This document shows positions 1-11,470 of a stretch of 64,000 bases of DNA, one piece after another. Made by a program: the position numbers and the translations under genes. How positions within the stretch are numbered: position 1 is the first letter of the stretch; each line of letters opens with the position of its first letter. This DNA is from Aphrocallistes beatrix (lineage: Eukaryota > Porifera > Hexactinellida > Sceptrulophora > Aphrocallistidae), in assembly GCA_963281255.1 (NCBI GenBank), contig OY725498.1, positions 2,604,001 through 2,668,000 of the forward strand, written 5' to 3'. A model generated the notes under the pieces. The model did not search any database. It was not told the origin of the DNA and worked only from the letters and a program-made list of their open reading frames with translations.

Positions 1-110
1 AAAAAACTGCCCAACATGCCAAAGTGGCATGTGCTCAATTTTGGTTAAGGAAACCCCAAGAACTCAAAACTACCAAAAATTTCATACTTGATTACTGAAC
101 ACCCTGCCCC
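1..110 (+). repeat. Fragment of dispersed repeat R
   Basis: Matches 55095-55205 (same strand) and 48225-48330 (opposite strand): all share ACATGCCAAAGTGGCATG, an AATTTTGG stretch and AAGAACTCAA. The window edge cuts it, so its left end is unknown. Confidence 0.6.
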
Positions 111-1200
111 TCATAGCAGAGAAAGTGACAACTGAATCAAACCATGCTCCTTATAACAGAGCAAGTGACAACTGAATCGCACCATACCCCTCATAACATA
201 ACAACTGTTAATCATAATATTTACTACAATAACGCTTATAACGCAATAAGATTAAATAAAGATACTATATATATTGACCCATAATGCACTATGATCCCGT
301 CAATTTTAGGTTAACTCAACTATTTGGCACTGCCAATATATTCCAAAATCTTGACAATTTACACTTTGGTCCATGACATATACACTAATTGGAAAAAGTA
401 TTTTAACCCTTAAACAATCACATATTTATAGTACTATTTGACTTTATTGATGATGAAAAATACTTCTAAACAGTAAAATATACAACTGATCGGATTTCAT
501 ATTCGAAAACTAAGCATTCGAATTAGTCATAGAAAAAGATTTCAAATCTATTCATTCCCAAAGTTTTAAAATTCTGAATAATTACCACTGCGAGTCACAT
601 ATTACAAATTAACCACTATACATGGTGGTAGTGGCAACGCGAGAGTGGGGCCTGGTGGGGCCTGTGGCTCACCTGAAATTCCTGTGCCAAACCCGTCCCT
701 CACCTGTGCCTCTCCTGGGTAGAGCGCTAGCGCTGCCTTTGCATGATGGTGTCCAATTACCTCTGTGGGTTGATAATTTTATTTTCGGGGAGATCAACTT
801 ATTAGAAATCTTCAACTATTACAATAATTCTAATTTGTAGATTTCAAGACTGGAAGCAAAATATTAGTATCTCCTAGAGTTTGAATGCATTCTCCTTTAT
901 CTAAATATTCTATTTAAACTATTTGTACCTGTTCCTCCACTAAATGGCCTTAAGGAACTTCTATAGTATCTATTTCGTTCAGATTTACCCCAGCAACTCC
1001 ATTGAACGTTTTGAGATATATCTTAGTAAGTACAGAAATATTATAATATATAAAATTTTATGGAGAAATTCTTCAGAAAATATTGACGAGTTTGTGAGGC
1101 TCGAAATTTGAAAATTTTTAATATCAAAAATCATCTATTAAAGCTAGTGCATTGTTGTGAAAATTGACTTTTGAAAGAATTAATGTTTTTTCCACTTCTA
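111..1200. other. No gene seen; AT-rich with one GC-rich patch
   Basis: About 1.1 kb without a convincing gene. Positions 620-760 are clearly richer in G and C than the surroundings and hold a 72-codon open frame (622-840) that resembles no protein I know. I leave that frame uncalled; the patch could be the end of an unrecognised mobile element. Confidence 0.4.
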
Positions 1201-1216
1201 AGATTATTTATTAAAT

Positions 1217-1666
1217 AACGCGCTTCGTTTGCTTGCGCTGCGCGGCTAGCAGACACTTTGTGTCCGCCAGAGGCGCCCTGCGAGCGCCTGGGGTAACATT
1301 GATTAATTATAAGAGGGATAACATCTCTAAATACGTCTGTCCTACTGTTATAATCAATATCGCACGAAAAATCACCAAATTTGTCAATTTTTAAAATTAT
1401 CATGCATAATGATGACAACATGACAGGGTGATGAGTCATCCTTTTTAGATGATAGTCATATGTAAGGAATATTGATATGCACATTCTATTAAAATATCAG
1501 CCTTCTAACACCTAAAATGGTTGAGTTATAGTCGAAAAACTGGAATTTAAAGGTATAAAAATGGTGACAATGACGTCATAATTACATGATGAGTCGACAT
1601 TTTCGTCTGAGCTCAGAACTTAGTGGAGCCATAGCCAAAAGACTCCAACATGCCAAAAATCAAAAA

Positions 1667-1726
<60 letters not shown>

Positions 1727-1748
1727 TAATCGATTTTTAATAGTAAGG
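1217..1748 (-). mobile_element. Helitron-like element D1
   Basis: Non-autonomous copy of family D on the minus strand. The GC-rich 3' end lies at the left (GCGCTTCG... and the TGTCCGCC hairpin half near 1260) and the 5' end TTACTATTAAAA at the right, near 1748. Here the simple-sequence tract next to the 5' end is (AC)n, where other copies have (TA)n. The last bases of the 3' end (CTTG) are missing. Confidence 0.65.
1668..1725. repeat. (AC)n microsatellite
   Basis: About 29 uninterrupted AC units inside D1, at the position that holds (TA)n in sister copies. Confidence 0.95.
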
Positions 1749-1754
1749 TGATTA

Positions 1755-2570
1755 TTTGGGACGCACTTTTTAATATATTTTGATAGTGTTCTGCCCTTGA
1801 ACCTTTCAGATTCGGGCAAAAACTCCCATTTAGGGTTCAAAAAGAGATTTCGCTCTATATCTGTAAATATAAGCCCAAATTCTTAGTTCTCACTTCCTAA
1901 TATACTTTTTATGAGGGGACATATATGATTCATTGATAATAATTGGACTACATCCCATGGAATGTCAAGTTTTAGATTTTTGTCACATGATGATGTAGCA
2001 TTGAATGCTTTTGTTTATTTTTAATAACTCATTTTACATTCTTCTTAACATCTAAACTTAAAATCTCTATATCTCGGGACTTTAAAATTTCTTAATTGAC
2101 CTGACCGTCTTTAAAAAATTTTAAGTCAAAATTGGTTTGAGATAGAGGTTTGAAAATTTCAAGAGTTGTTCCTTATCATTACGCGATGAACGTATGCCCA
2201 CTCGATTTTCGATATCTTATAACTTGGTGATTTTATTCCTGATTTCCCGAAAAAACAGACGTTTTTCGCCGTTTTTTGTCACTTTTCTTTTAGACACCAA
2301 TAAAATTTATGTTTTTGTCATTTTATCTTTCTTTTGATCCTATGAGGTGGCAAATATGATAGACCATCTATGATTCGATTTTAGAAGCATATTTTTCATT
2401 GGTGTGTCCTGAAAAATTTGGGAGTGGCCGGTTTTGTATTTCAAAAATTTGAAATGAGAATTAAAAACGGTTTGGAATGTGCAAGTATTTCTAGACGGAG
2501 ATACCTGCCCACGCTTGACATATCTTATAGTGTTGCGAACTAGGAATAAATATGAAGTTATAGTCACTCA
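1755..2570 (-). mobile_element. Fragment of TTAA element family A (A0)
   Basis: Shares long diverged blocks with 6870-7900 and, on the other strand, 31000-32000: the TTCGG.CAAAAAC.CCCATTTAGGGT block, the TTTTATTAATAACTCATTTTACATTC block and GTTTGGAATGTGC. No terminal repeat is preserved. Short frames inside it are repeat sequence, not genes. Confidence 0.65.
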
Positions 2571-3562
2571 AAGTCTGAATCCTATACAATATCCGTGGTT
2601 GGGCCGTTCGGGACAACTACACTATTGACTAGGATCAAGTTGATTTAACTGTTCAAATATCATTATTAGCGATTGATTGAACTAGTAGCGAAGCTATTTT
2701 TTTCAATTTTAACTTTAATATTTTTTTATGTTGAAAAATATTTTTTCAAGCCATTTAAGGTTGGCCTTTCCTATGGGCATTTTGTTTTTTATCAAAAATT
2801 TGCCAAAAGTCCTATTTAACCATTTTAGGATAACTAAAGGGGTACTAAACAACATTTTTGATTTTTAGAATTTCAATGCTAATATTTCGCAACTTAGAGC
2901 CACTTGTACCACCTGGTGTCGCCTAAAAAAGGACACATTTTGTATCATATCCATAACTTCTTTGAACCATGTCAGATCATCATTTTAAGGATACCGCCCT
3001 CGAAAAATCTTGCCTGGCGTAAAAAAAAACTGCAAAATGTTTTATTGCTAATTTCATTGTATTACTGATCAGTCTACCATCTGATAGCACTATTTGGACG
3101 GCATTTTTTTTTATTTTTTGCGAAATAACCCCCTAAAGTTTAGCGTTAAAAAAAATTGAAAAATTATTAGAGGATTTTAACTCATTTACCAATTAGTTCT
3201 TAACTTATTTGATATTTTTTTAATGATATGAACCTTAACATTGTATTAGCACCTTTGGAGATTATAAAACACAAAGATTTAAAAGAATGGGCAAATAAAA
3301 TCCAAACAAAATAGCTCTATAAAGGAGTTCATTTATATAATCCTCGGGAAATCGCAAGTTTGATCTCAGATATTTAGCGATCACTGGGTCAGAAATAAAA
3401 TTCTGATCGTTTCAAAAAAAAATTGTTCGGATCCGACCATTTGTTCTTGAGATATCGCATATTATAGGAAAAGTTCGGCCATAATATCCCTCTAAGGTCC
3501 CGAAAGAGGCTGATGTCATATCTTAAAAACTATTGTAGATATATAATATATTATATCCTTAA

Positions 3563-4779
3563 GGTTGGTGTTTCCCATGCGAAACTTGTTTTTTATTAAA
3601 AATGTGCCCGAATTGCTTTTTTATCATTTTTAGATCCTTATAGGGGTTCTAAACAATAATCCCGATTTTTATAACTCCAGCCCCAATATTTCGCCACTTT
3701 GAGCCACTTGTATCACCTGGTGTCGCTCTAAAAACGACACATTTTAAATGCGAAATGTCCCACAGCTCTAACTTCTTTAAACAGTGCCAGATCATCTTTT
3801 TAATGCTGAATTCATGCTCAGCACTGGATTTCCAGCAATTTGATATATATATTGACCATATTTGGAAACATTTTTGTTTGACCGTGCCTAGCAACGGCCA
3901 GGAATTTTTTAACATTCCTGACCGTTGCTAGGAAAAGGCAACCAAAAATATTTCCAAATATGGTCAATATATATATCAAATTGCTGGAAATTTAGTGCTG
4001 AGTACGAACTCAGTATTAAAATAACGACCTGGCATAGTCAAATAAAGTTATAGGTTTGGGATTTCGGCGGAAACTATCGGACATGGTCATTTTTGGGCCC
4101 CCAGTGATAACTGTCAACTTTTTCACACTTTTGAAGGTGTCATGATGTGAAAATATTTGATATGTCATATTTTGAAGTTAAGTACTATTATAACTTGTTG
4201 ATTGAGGATGTTTTGATGTTATATATCATCAGAATGCCGTAAACAAATGGAAATCAAGCCTTTCCGACGAAAATTGCTTTGCAGCCTGTTTTTAGCACTT
4301 AAAAAAATCAATTTTACAAAGGAGGAATCTCTAGTTACAAAGGTCGTAGAGTTAAAAACTCGACGGTTTTAGAAAGATCTCGTCACGTAGAACAAAATGA
4401 TAGAGACAGATTTTTGATATTCTACTTTAGAAAAAAGTTAAAATATTTTTCCTTACGAAAATCTGCCTCTAAATTTTGTGTAAACGAAATTTGAAAGAAA
4501 AAATTATTTGGGTTAAAATTGAAAATTATATTCCTATTATTTTCTTTATTCAACCATTTTGTGTAAGAATAATTGAGCAAAAGAGGCATAAGGCATTGAA
4601 GTTTCCTTGAATGTCCTCTATAAATTAGGTCATTTGGGAAAAAAACAATTTTTCTCTTACTTCTTGGGCTCCCGAAAAGTGTATTTTTGCAGATAACTCA
4701 TCGAGAATAGTTTCCACAAAAAATTTCTGGTGAAAATAATGAAAACTTTTAAAGTTAGTTCTGGAAGGAAACACCAACC
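3563..4779 (+). mobile_element. TTAA element family B, copy B1
   Basis: Ends GGTTGGTGTTTCC and GGAAACACCAACC, flanked by TTAA at 3559-3562 and 4780-4783. The empty site is in A1 (ATCCTTTTATTTAAGGATATAA near 32260, opposite strand). The middle (3797-4021) is a long hairpin built on AGCAACGGCCAGGAAT. Non-coding. Confidence 0.8.
3797..4021. repeat. Central hairpin of family B
   Basis: An inverted repeat of about 225 bp: TGAATTC.TGCTCAGCACT, CCAGCAATTTGATATATAT and TTGACCATATTTGGAAA on the left recur reversed on the right, turning at the two GTTGCTAGG/CCTAGCAAC blocks. The same hairpin recurs near 5999-6222, 10492-10714, 37516-37720 and 38690-38985. Confidence 0.85.
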
Positions 4780-6624
4780 TTAAATAAAAGGATATATGCG
4801 AAAATATATAGGTTCGTCGAACATTCCTTTGTCAAAAAATAAATAATTCTCGACTTATCATTGATTTAATTGTAATACAAATTCTATGGAGAACTTTGAA
4901 TCTATTCGAAAATGGCGAATCTAATCATTAAATATGTGTCCAAATTTAGCTATTATGCTAAATAGTGGATACAATTGCCGTTAATAATATGTACAGAAAA
5001 ATTTGAGAACTTTTGATAATTATTTTGAAAGTTCTGGCCTTGGACCTCGCATATTCGGTCAAAAACCCCCATTTAGGGTCCAAAAAGAGATATCTCTCTA
5101 TCTTTGTAAATACAAGTCCAAATTCTTAGTTCTCACTTCCTAATATACTTTTGTGTACATATATGATTCTTTGATAATAATTGCACTACACCCTATGGAA
5201 TGTTAAGTTTTAGATTTTTGTCATATGATGACGTAGCATTTTTCGAAAATCCTAACTTCGAAACTAAAGGTCGTAGAATTTCGCTCTAACTTCCTAATAT
5301 ACTTTTTGGAAGCTTTTTATTCATTCTAAAGATTATACTTCGCAGTGCCAGGAATATGAAATATTATCTACAATTATCTCAAAATATTCGGAGTTAGGGG
5401 CCTCAAGGAAATTTGTGGATTTTCAGGGTACTTTTGCTATTTTTGGAAAATATTTGGCTTTAATATACCTGAATCAGCAGTATGGATGCGAATAAATGTC
5501 TGTGGATGCTTATGTGCATTATTAATAACTCATTTTACATTCTTCTTAACACCTAAACTTAAAATCTCTATATCTCGGTACTTTAAAATTTCAAAATTGA
5601 CCGTCTTTACAGAATTATTTCTCAAATTTTGTTTGAGATAGAAGTTTGAAAATTTCAAGAGTTGTTTCATATCATTAGGCGATGAAAGTAGGACCACCAT
5701 TTTTTGGATATATTCTAACTCGGTGATTTTATTCATGATTTCCCAAAATTCCTTGGTATGTCCTAAACAATTCATTGAGTGCCTAAATTTCTACCATTAA
5801 GATGTGCTAGCGGAACATTTAAAAAACAGACTTTGAGACACTGTATCTCAAAATCTAGAAATGAGAATCAAAAACGGTTTGGAATGTGCCAGTATTTCTT
5901 GATGGAGATACCTCCCCACGCTTAACATCTCTTATAGCTCTTCTTTCATCGTATGCTGTAAAGCAAATCATATGTTTTTTCGAGGGCGGTATCCTTAATG
6001 CTAAATTCGTGCTCAGCACTAAATTTCCAGCAATTTAATATATATATTGGACATATTTGGAGAAATTCTTTGGCTGCGGGTTCCTAACAACGGCCTGGAA
6101 TGTGAAAAATTTCTGGCCGTTGCTATGCACGGACATCCAAAAACTTCTCCAAATATAGTCAATATATATATATCAAATTGCTGGAAATTTAGTGCTGAGC
6201 ACGAATTTAGTATTAAAATTATGCTCTGACATGGTTCGAAGAAGTAATTGATCTCGAATTCCGGTGGACACTATCGAATGAGGTTATTTTTGGGTGGCCA
6301 GTCAGCAATGACCATTTTTTCCCACTTTTGATGGAGAAAAATTTGATATTCCATATTTTGAAGTTAAATAGTGCTATAAGTTGTCGAATAAGGATATTTG
6401 CATGTTATTTAATATTCCAAAACAGTTAAAACTAATGGAGATTGAGGGACATATATAAATATTTTCTAAATCCTATTTTCTGAGACTTTTTTTCAGCAAT
6501 TATAAAGGTGCTAACTTTTTGTAAATTCAACATAGGGACGAAAACTTAACGGTTTCTGATAGATCTCGAAGAGTAGAACATAATTAACAGAAAGAAATTT
6601 GATAATACAAATAAAAAGAGAATT

Positions 6625-7993
6625 AAATAAAAGGATATATGCGAAAATATATAGGTTCCTCGACCATTCCTTTGTCAAAAAATAAATATTTCTCGACTTA
6701 TCATTGATTTAATTGTAATACAAATTCTATGGAGAACTTTGAATCTATTAGAAAATAGCGAATCTAATCATTAAACATGTGTCCAAATTTAGCTATTATG
6801 CTAAATAGTGAATACAATTGTCGCTAATAATATGTACAGTAAAATTGGAGAACTTTTGATAATTATTTTGAAAGTTCTGGCCTTGGACCTCGCAGATTCG
6901 GTCAAAAACCCCCATTTAGGGTCCAAAAAGAGATATCTCTCTAACTTTGTAAATACAAGTCCAAATTCTTAGTTCTCACTCCCTAATATACTTTTTATGA
7001 GTGTACATATAAGATTCTTTGATAATAATTGCACTACACCCTATAGAATGTTAAGTTTTTGATTTTTGTCAGATGATGACGTAGCATTTTTCGAAAATCC
7101 TAACTTCGAAACTAAAAGTCGTAGACTTTCGCTCTAACTTCCTAATATACTTTTTGGAAGCTTTTTATTCATTCTAAACTGATAGATTATACTTCGCAGT
7201 GCCAGGAATATGAAATATTATCTACAATTATCCTAAAATATTCGGAGTTAGCGGCCTCATGGAAATTTGTGGATTTTCAGGGTACATTTGCTATTTTTTG
7301 TAAATATTTGGCTTTAATATACCTAAATCAGCAGTATAGATGCGAATAAATGTCTGTGGATGCTTATGTGCATTATTAATAACTCATTTTACATTCTTCT
7401 TAACACCTAAACTTAAAATCTCTATATCTCGGGACTTTAAAATTTCATAATTGACCGTCTTCACAGAATTATTTCTCAAATTTGGTTTGAGATAGAAGTT
7501 TAAAAATTTCAAGAGTTGTTTCATATCATTAGGCGCTGAACGTAGGACCACCATTTTTTGGATACATTCTAACTCGGTGATTTTATTCATGATTTCCCCA
7601 AAAAAACAGACATTTTTCGCCGTTTTTTGGCCCTTTTTTTTCGGACACCGATAAAATTTACAATATTTGTCATTTTAACTTTCTTCTGGTCCTATGAAGT
7701 TGCAAATATGGTAGACTATCTATGATTCGATTTTGGAAGCGTTTGATTCCTTGGTATGTCCTAAACTTTTTCATTGAGTGCCTAAATTTCTACCATTAAG
7801 ATGTGCTAGCGGAAAATGTAAAAAACAGACTTTGAGACACTGTATCTCAAAATCTAGAAATGAGAATCAAAAACGGTTTGGAATGTGCCAGTATTTCTTG
7901 ATGGAGATACCTCCCCACGCTTAACATCTCTTATAGCTCTACTTTCATCGTATGCTGTAATGCAAATCATACGTTTTTTCGAGGGCGGTATCC
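6625..7993 (-). mobile_element. Fragment A4 of TTAA element family A
   Basis: Matches the part of A3 that lies right of its B insertion, starting exactly at the TTAA used by B1 (TTAAATAAAAGGATATATGCG) and running to GGGCGGTATCC at 7993. It lacks the other half. Closely similar to 4784-5994. Confidence 0.75.
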
Positions 7994-8715
7994 TTAAGCG
8001 TGGGCAGGTAGTGCAATTATAAAATATTTAGACCTGCCAAACAGTTTTTGGCTCGCATTTCTAGTTTTTGAGTTACAGCATCTCAAAGTCTGTATTTTCC
8101 GTTTTTCCCACGCACATCTTAATTGTAAGCCCTCCTCCACTCTGTGATTTTTTTGAAACACATGTTTGGATCAAATGCTTCGAAAATTTATTCATATATA
8201 GTCTATCAAATTTGCAATCGCTTAGAACCAAAAGAAAGTTAAAATAACCAAAATTGTTATTTTTATAGGGGTTTGAAAAAAAATTGCCAAAAAACGGCGA
8301 AAAAAGCATGATTTTCTTTTGAAATCAGCAATAAAATCACAAATTTATAAGATATCAAAAATCGAGTGGTCCTACGCTCATCGCCTAATGATATGGAACA
8401 ACTCCTGAAATTTTCAAATCTCTATCTCAAAGCAATTTGAAGTTAAAACTTTTGAAAGACTGTCAATTTTGGAATTTTGAAGTCCCGAGATATAGGGGTT
8501 CTCCATAGAATTTGTATTATAATAAAATCGATGTCAAGAAAAAGTCAAGAAATATTTACTTTTTGACAAAGAGATGTTTGAGGAACCTATATATTATCAT
8601 ATATATCCTTTCATTTAAGATTATAATAGATTATATATCTTCAATAGTTTTTAAGCATTGACATCGAGTACTTTCGGGGCCATAGAGAGGTTTGATGTCC
8701 GAACTTTACGTACAA

Positions 8716-8749
8716 TCCTTACTATTAAAACTCGATTAATGTATATTTA

Positions 8750-8815
<66 letters not shown>

Positions 8816-9293
8816 ACGAAATGATTGAAGAAACTGCAGATCATGGAAAGCTAATTTTTGGCATGTGGGAGTCTTCTGGCTATGGTTCCAGTAAGTTCTG
8901 AGCTCAGAGCAAAATGTCGACTCATCATGGAATTATGACGTCATTGTCACATTTTTAAAAGTTAAGCAACACAGTTATTCGAGCATAACTCAGCCATTAT
9001 AGGAGATAGAAGGCTGAAATTTTAATAGAATCTGTATACTAACATACCACACTATCATCAAAAAATGATGACTCAACACTTTGTTATGACGTCATCATTA
9101 CTCATCAAAAATTTTAGTAATTTATAAATTCGGTGATTTTTCGTGCGATATAGATTATAACAGTAGGACCGACGTATTTAGAGATGTTATCTCCCGTATT
9201 ATTAACCAATGTGACCCCAGGCGACCGAAGGGAGCCTCCGGCGGACACAAAGTATCCGCCAGCCGCGCAGCGCAAGCAAGCGAAGCGCGCTTG
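8716..9293 (+). mobile_element. Helitron-like element D2, complete, with known empty site
   Basis: Starts TCCTTACTATTAAAACTCGA, then a long (TA)n tract (8760-8813), the ATGACGTCATTGTCAC block, a 3' hairpin with stem GGCGGACA.(near 9240) and the end GCGAAGCGCGCTTG. The host sequence around it reads TTTACGTACAA before and TATACTATAACTTACG after. A2 near 62753 reads TTTACCTACAATATACTACAACTTACG uninterrupted, so the insertion sits between A and T without target duplication, as Helitrons do. Confidence 0.8.
8760..8813. repeat. (TA)n microsatellite
   Basis: Nearly pure TA dinucleotides within D2, close to its 5' end. Confidence 0.95.
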
Positions 9294-9489
9294 TATACTA
9301 TAACTTACGAATTAATGTTCGGATCTGAACAAATTTTTTTTTAACTGTTAAGAGTTCTTTTCTATACACAATAGCTAATATCACAACGTCCATTTCACGA
9401 GCATTTTAGAAATGAAGTCCCTCATAATGATATTTTTGATTGGAATTTAAGTGCTTCTTTCCTAAATTCATCTGTTTTCTAATATTTAA

Positions 9490-9726
9490 GGTTGGTGTTT
9501 CCCATGCGAAACTTGTTTTTTATTTAAAATGTGCCCGAATTGCTTTTTTATCATTTTTAGATCCTTATAGGGGTTCTAAACAATAATCCCGATTTTTATA
9601 ACTCCAGCCCCAATATTTCGCCACTTTGAGCCACTTGTATCACCTGGTGTCGCTCTAAAAACGACACATTTTAATTGCGAAATGTCCCACAGCTCTAACT
9701 TCTTTAAACAGTGCCAGATCATCTTT
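9490..9726 (+). mobile_element. Left end of a family B copy (B2)
   Basis: GGTTGGTGTTTCCCATGCG after TTAA (9486-9489), matching the left 240 bp of B1 and ending at the same TTAA where B1 continues with TGCTGAATTC. Here B3 starts instead, and the rest of B2 is absent. Confidence 0.75.
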
Positions 9727-9730
9727 TTAA

Positions 9731-11470
9731 GGTTGGTGTTTCCTTCCAGAACTAACTTTTAAAGTTTTCATTATTTTCTTCTGAAATTTTTTGTGGAAAC
9801 TATTCTCGTTGAGTTATCTGCAAAAATACACTTTTCGGGAGCCCAAGAAGTAAGAGAAAATTTTTTTTTCCCAAATGACCTAATTTATAGAGGACATTCA
9901 AGGAAACTTCAATGCCTTATGCCTCTTTTACTCAATTATTCTTACACAAAATGGTTGAATAAAGAAAATAATAGGAATAGAATTTTCAATTTTAACCTAA
10001 ATAATTTTTTCCTTCAAATTTCGTTTATACAAAATTTAGAGGCAGATTTTCGAAAGGAAAAATATTTTAACTTTTTTCTAAAGTAGAATATCGAAAATCT
10101 ATCTCTATCATTTTGTTCTACGTGACGAGATCTTTCCAAAACAATCGAGTTTTTTACTCTATGACTTTTGTAACTAGAGATTCCTCCGTTGTAAAATTGA
10201 TTTTTTTGAGTGTTAAAAACATGCTACAAAGCAATTTTCTTCGGAAAGGCTTGATTTCCATTTGTTTTTACGGAATTCTGATAATATATAACATCAAAAC
10301 ATCCTCAATCAACAACTTATTGTAGTACTTAACTTCAAAATATGGCATATCAAATATTTTCACATCATGACACCTTCAAAAGTGTGAAAAAGTTGACAGT
10401 TATAACTGGGGGCCTAAAAATGACCATGTCCGATAGTTTCCGCCGAAATCCCATACCTATAACTTTATTTGACTATGCCAGGTCGTTATTTTAATACTGA
10501 GTTCGTACTCAGCACTAAATTTCCAGCAATTTGATATATATATTGACCATATTTGGAAATATTTTTGGTTGCCTTTTCCTAGCAACGGTCAGGAATGTTA
10601 AAAAATTCCTGGCCGTTGCTAGGCACGGTCAAACAAAAATGTTTCCAAATATGGTCAATATATATATCAAATTGCTGGAAATTTAGTGCTGAGTACGAAC
10701 TCAGTGTTAAAATAACGACCTGGCGTAGTCAAATATAGTTATAGGTATGGGATTTCGGCGGAAACTATCGGACATGGTCATTTTTGGGCCCCCAGTGATA
10801 ACTGTCAACTTTTTACACTTTTGAAGGTGTCATGATGTGAAAATATTTGATATGCCATATTTTGAAGTTAAGTACTACAATAAGTTGTTGATTGAGGATG
10901 TTTTGATGTTATATATTATCAGAATTCCGTAAAAACAAATGGAAATCAAGCCTTTCCGAAGAAAATTGCTTTGTAGCATGTTTTTAACACTCAAAAAAAT
11001 CAATTTTACAACGGAGGAATCTCTAGTTACAAAAGTCACAGAGTAAAAAACTCGATTGTTTTGGAAAGATCTCGTCACGTAGAACAAAATGATAGAGATA
11101 GATTTTCGATATTCTACTTTAGAAAAAAGTTAAATATTTTTCCTTTCGAAAATCTGCCTCTAAATTTTGTATAAACGAAATTTGAAAGAAAAAATTATTT
11201 AGGTTAAAATTGAAAATTCTATTCCTATTATTTTCTTTATTCAACCATTTTGTGTAAGAATAATTGAGCAAAATAGGCATAAGGCATTGAAGTTTCCTTG
11301 AATGTCCTCTATAAATTAGGTCATTTGGGAAAAAAATATTTTTTCTCTTACTTCTTGGGCTCCCGAAAAGTGTATTTTTGCAGATAACTCAACGAGAATA
11401 GTTTCCACAAAAAATTTCAGAAGAAAATAATGAAAACTTTAAAAGTTAGTTCTGGAAGGAAACACCAACC
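9731..11470. mobile_element. Foldback (full-length palindrome) derivative of family B, B3
   Basis: The two halves, 9731 to about 10600 and about 10605 to 11470, are inverted copies differing at few positions. Both halves correspond to the right half of B1. The open frame 10113-10325 is repeated almost exactly, reversed, at 10875-11087, which is a consequence of the palindrome and not evidence for a gene. TTAA flanks at 9727-9730 and 11471-11474. Confidence 0.85.

Larger units (their letters stand above)
2989..5994 (-). mobile_element. TTAA element family A, copy A3
   Basis: Starts GGATACCGCCCTCGAAAAA and ends with its complement GGGCGGTATCC, with TTAA at 2985-2988 and 5995-5998. The empty site survives in C2 and C3. 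It carries B1 at 3563-4779; without that it is about 1.8 kb. No transposase is present, so it must be moved in trans. TTAA targets are typical of the piggyBac superfamily, but these ends are not typical piggyBac ends, so the superfamily is open. Confidence 0.75.
2759..6622 (+). mobile_element. TTAA element family C, copy C1, split by A3
   Basis: The left end GGTTGGCCTTTCC follows TTAA at 2755-2758. Sequence to 2988 and from 5999 to about 6622 matches C2 (37496-38447) and C3 (40170-41075). The A3 insertion splits it, and C2 keeps the uninterrupted site (CATCATTTTAATGCTAAATTCG). The right part breaks off at a TTAA where an A fragment (A4) starts, so the true right end is lost. Confidence 0.7.

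Noticed and set aside
622..840. 72-codon frame over the GC-rich patch as a gene
   Set aside because: No recognisable motif, and the frame runs from GC-rich into AT-rich sequence.
1131..1484. Recurring frames with text like DIDYNSRTDVFRDVI on the minus strand (also near 17752, 32950, 49350)
   Set aside because: They are translations of the Helitron-like family D interior; frames start and stop differently in each copy and cross element boundaries.
8073..8309. Frame shared with 61481-61711, suggesting a conserved small protein
   Set aside because: Both lie in A-family elements and the similarity extends beyond the frame as plain repeat DNA.
10113..11087. Two almost identical 70-codon frames on opposite strands, suggesting a duplicated small gene
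   Set aside because: They are the two arms of the B3 palindrome; other B copies carry stops, so the frames are not conserved as protein.
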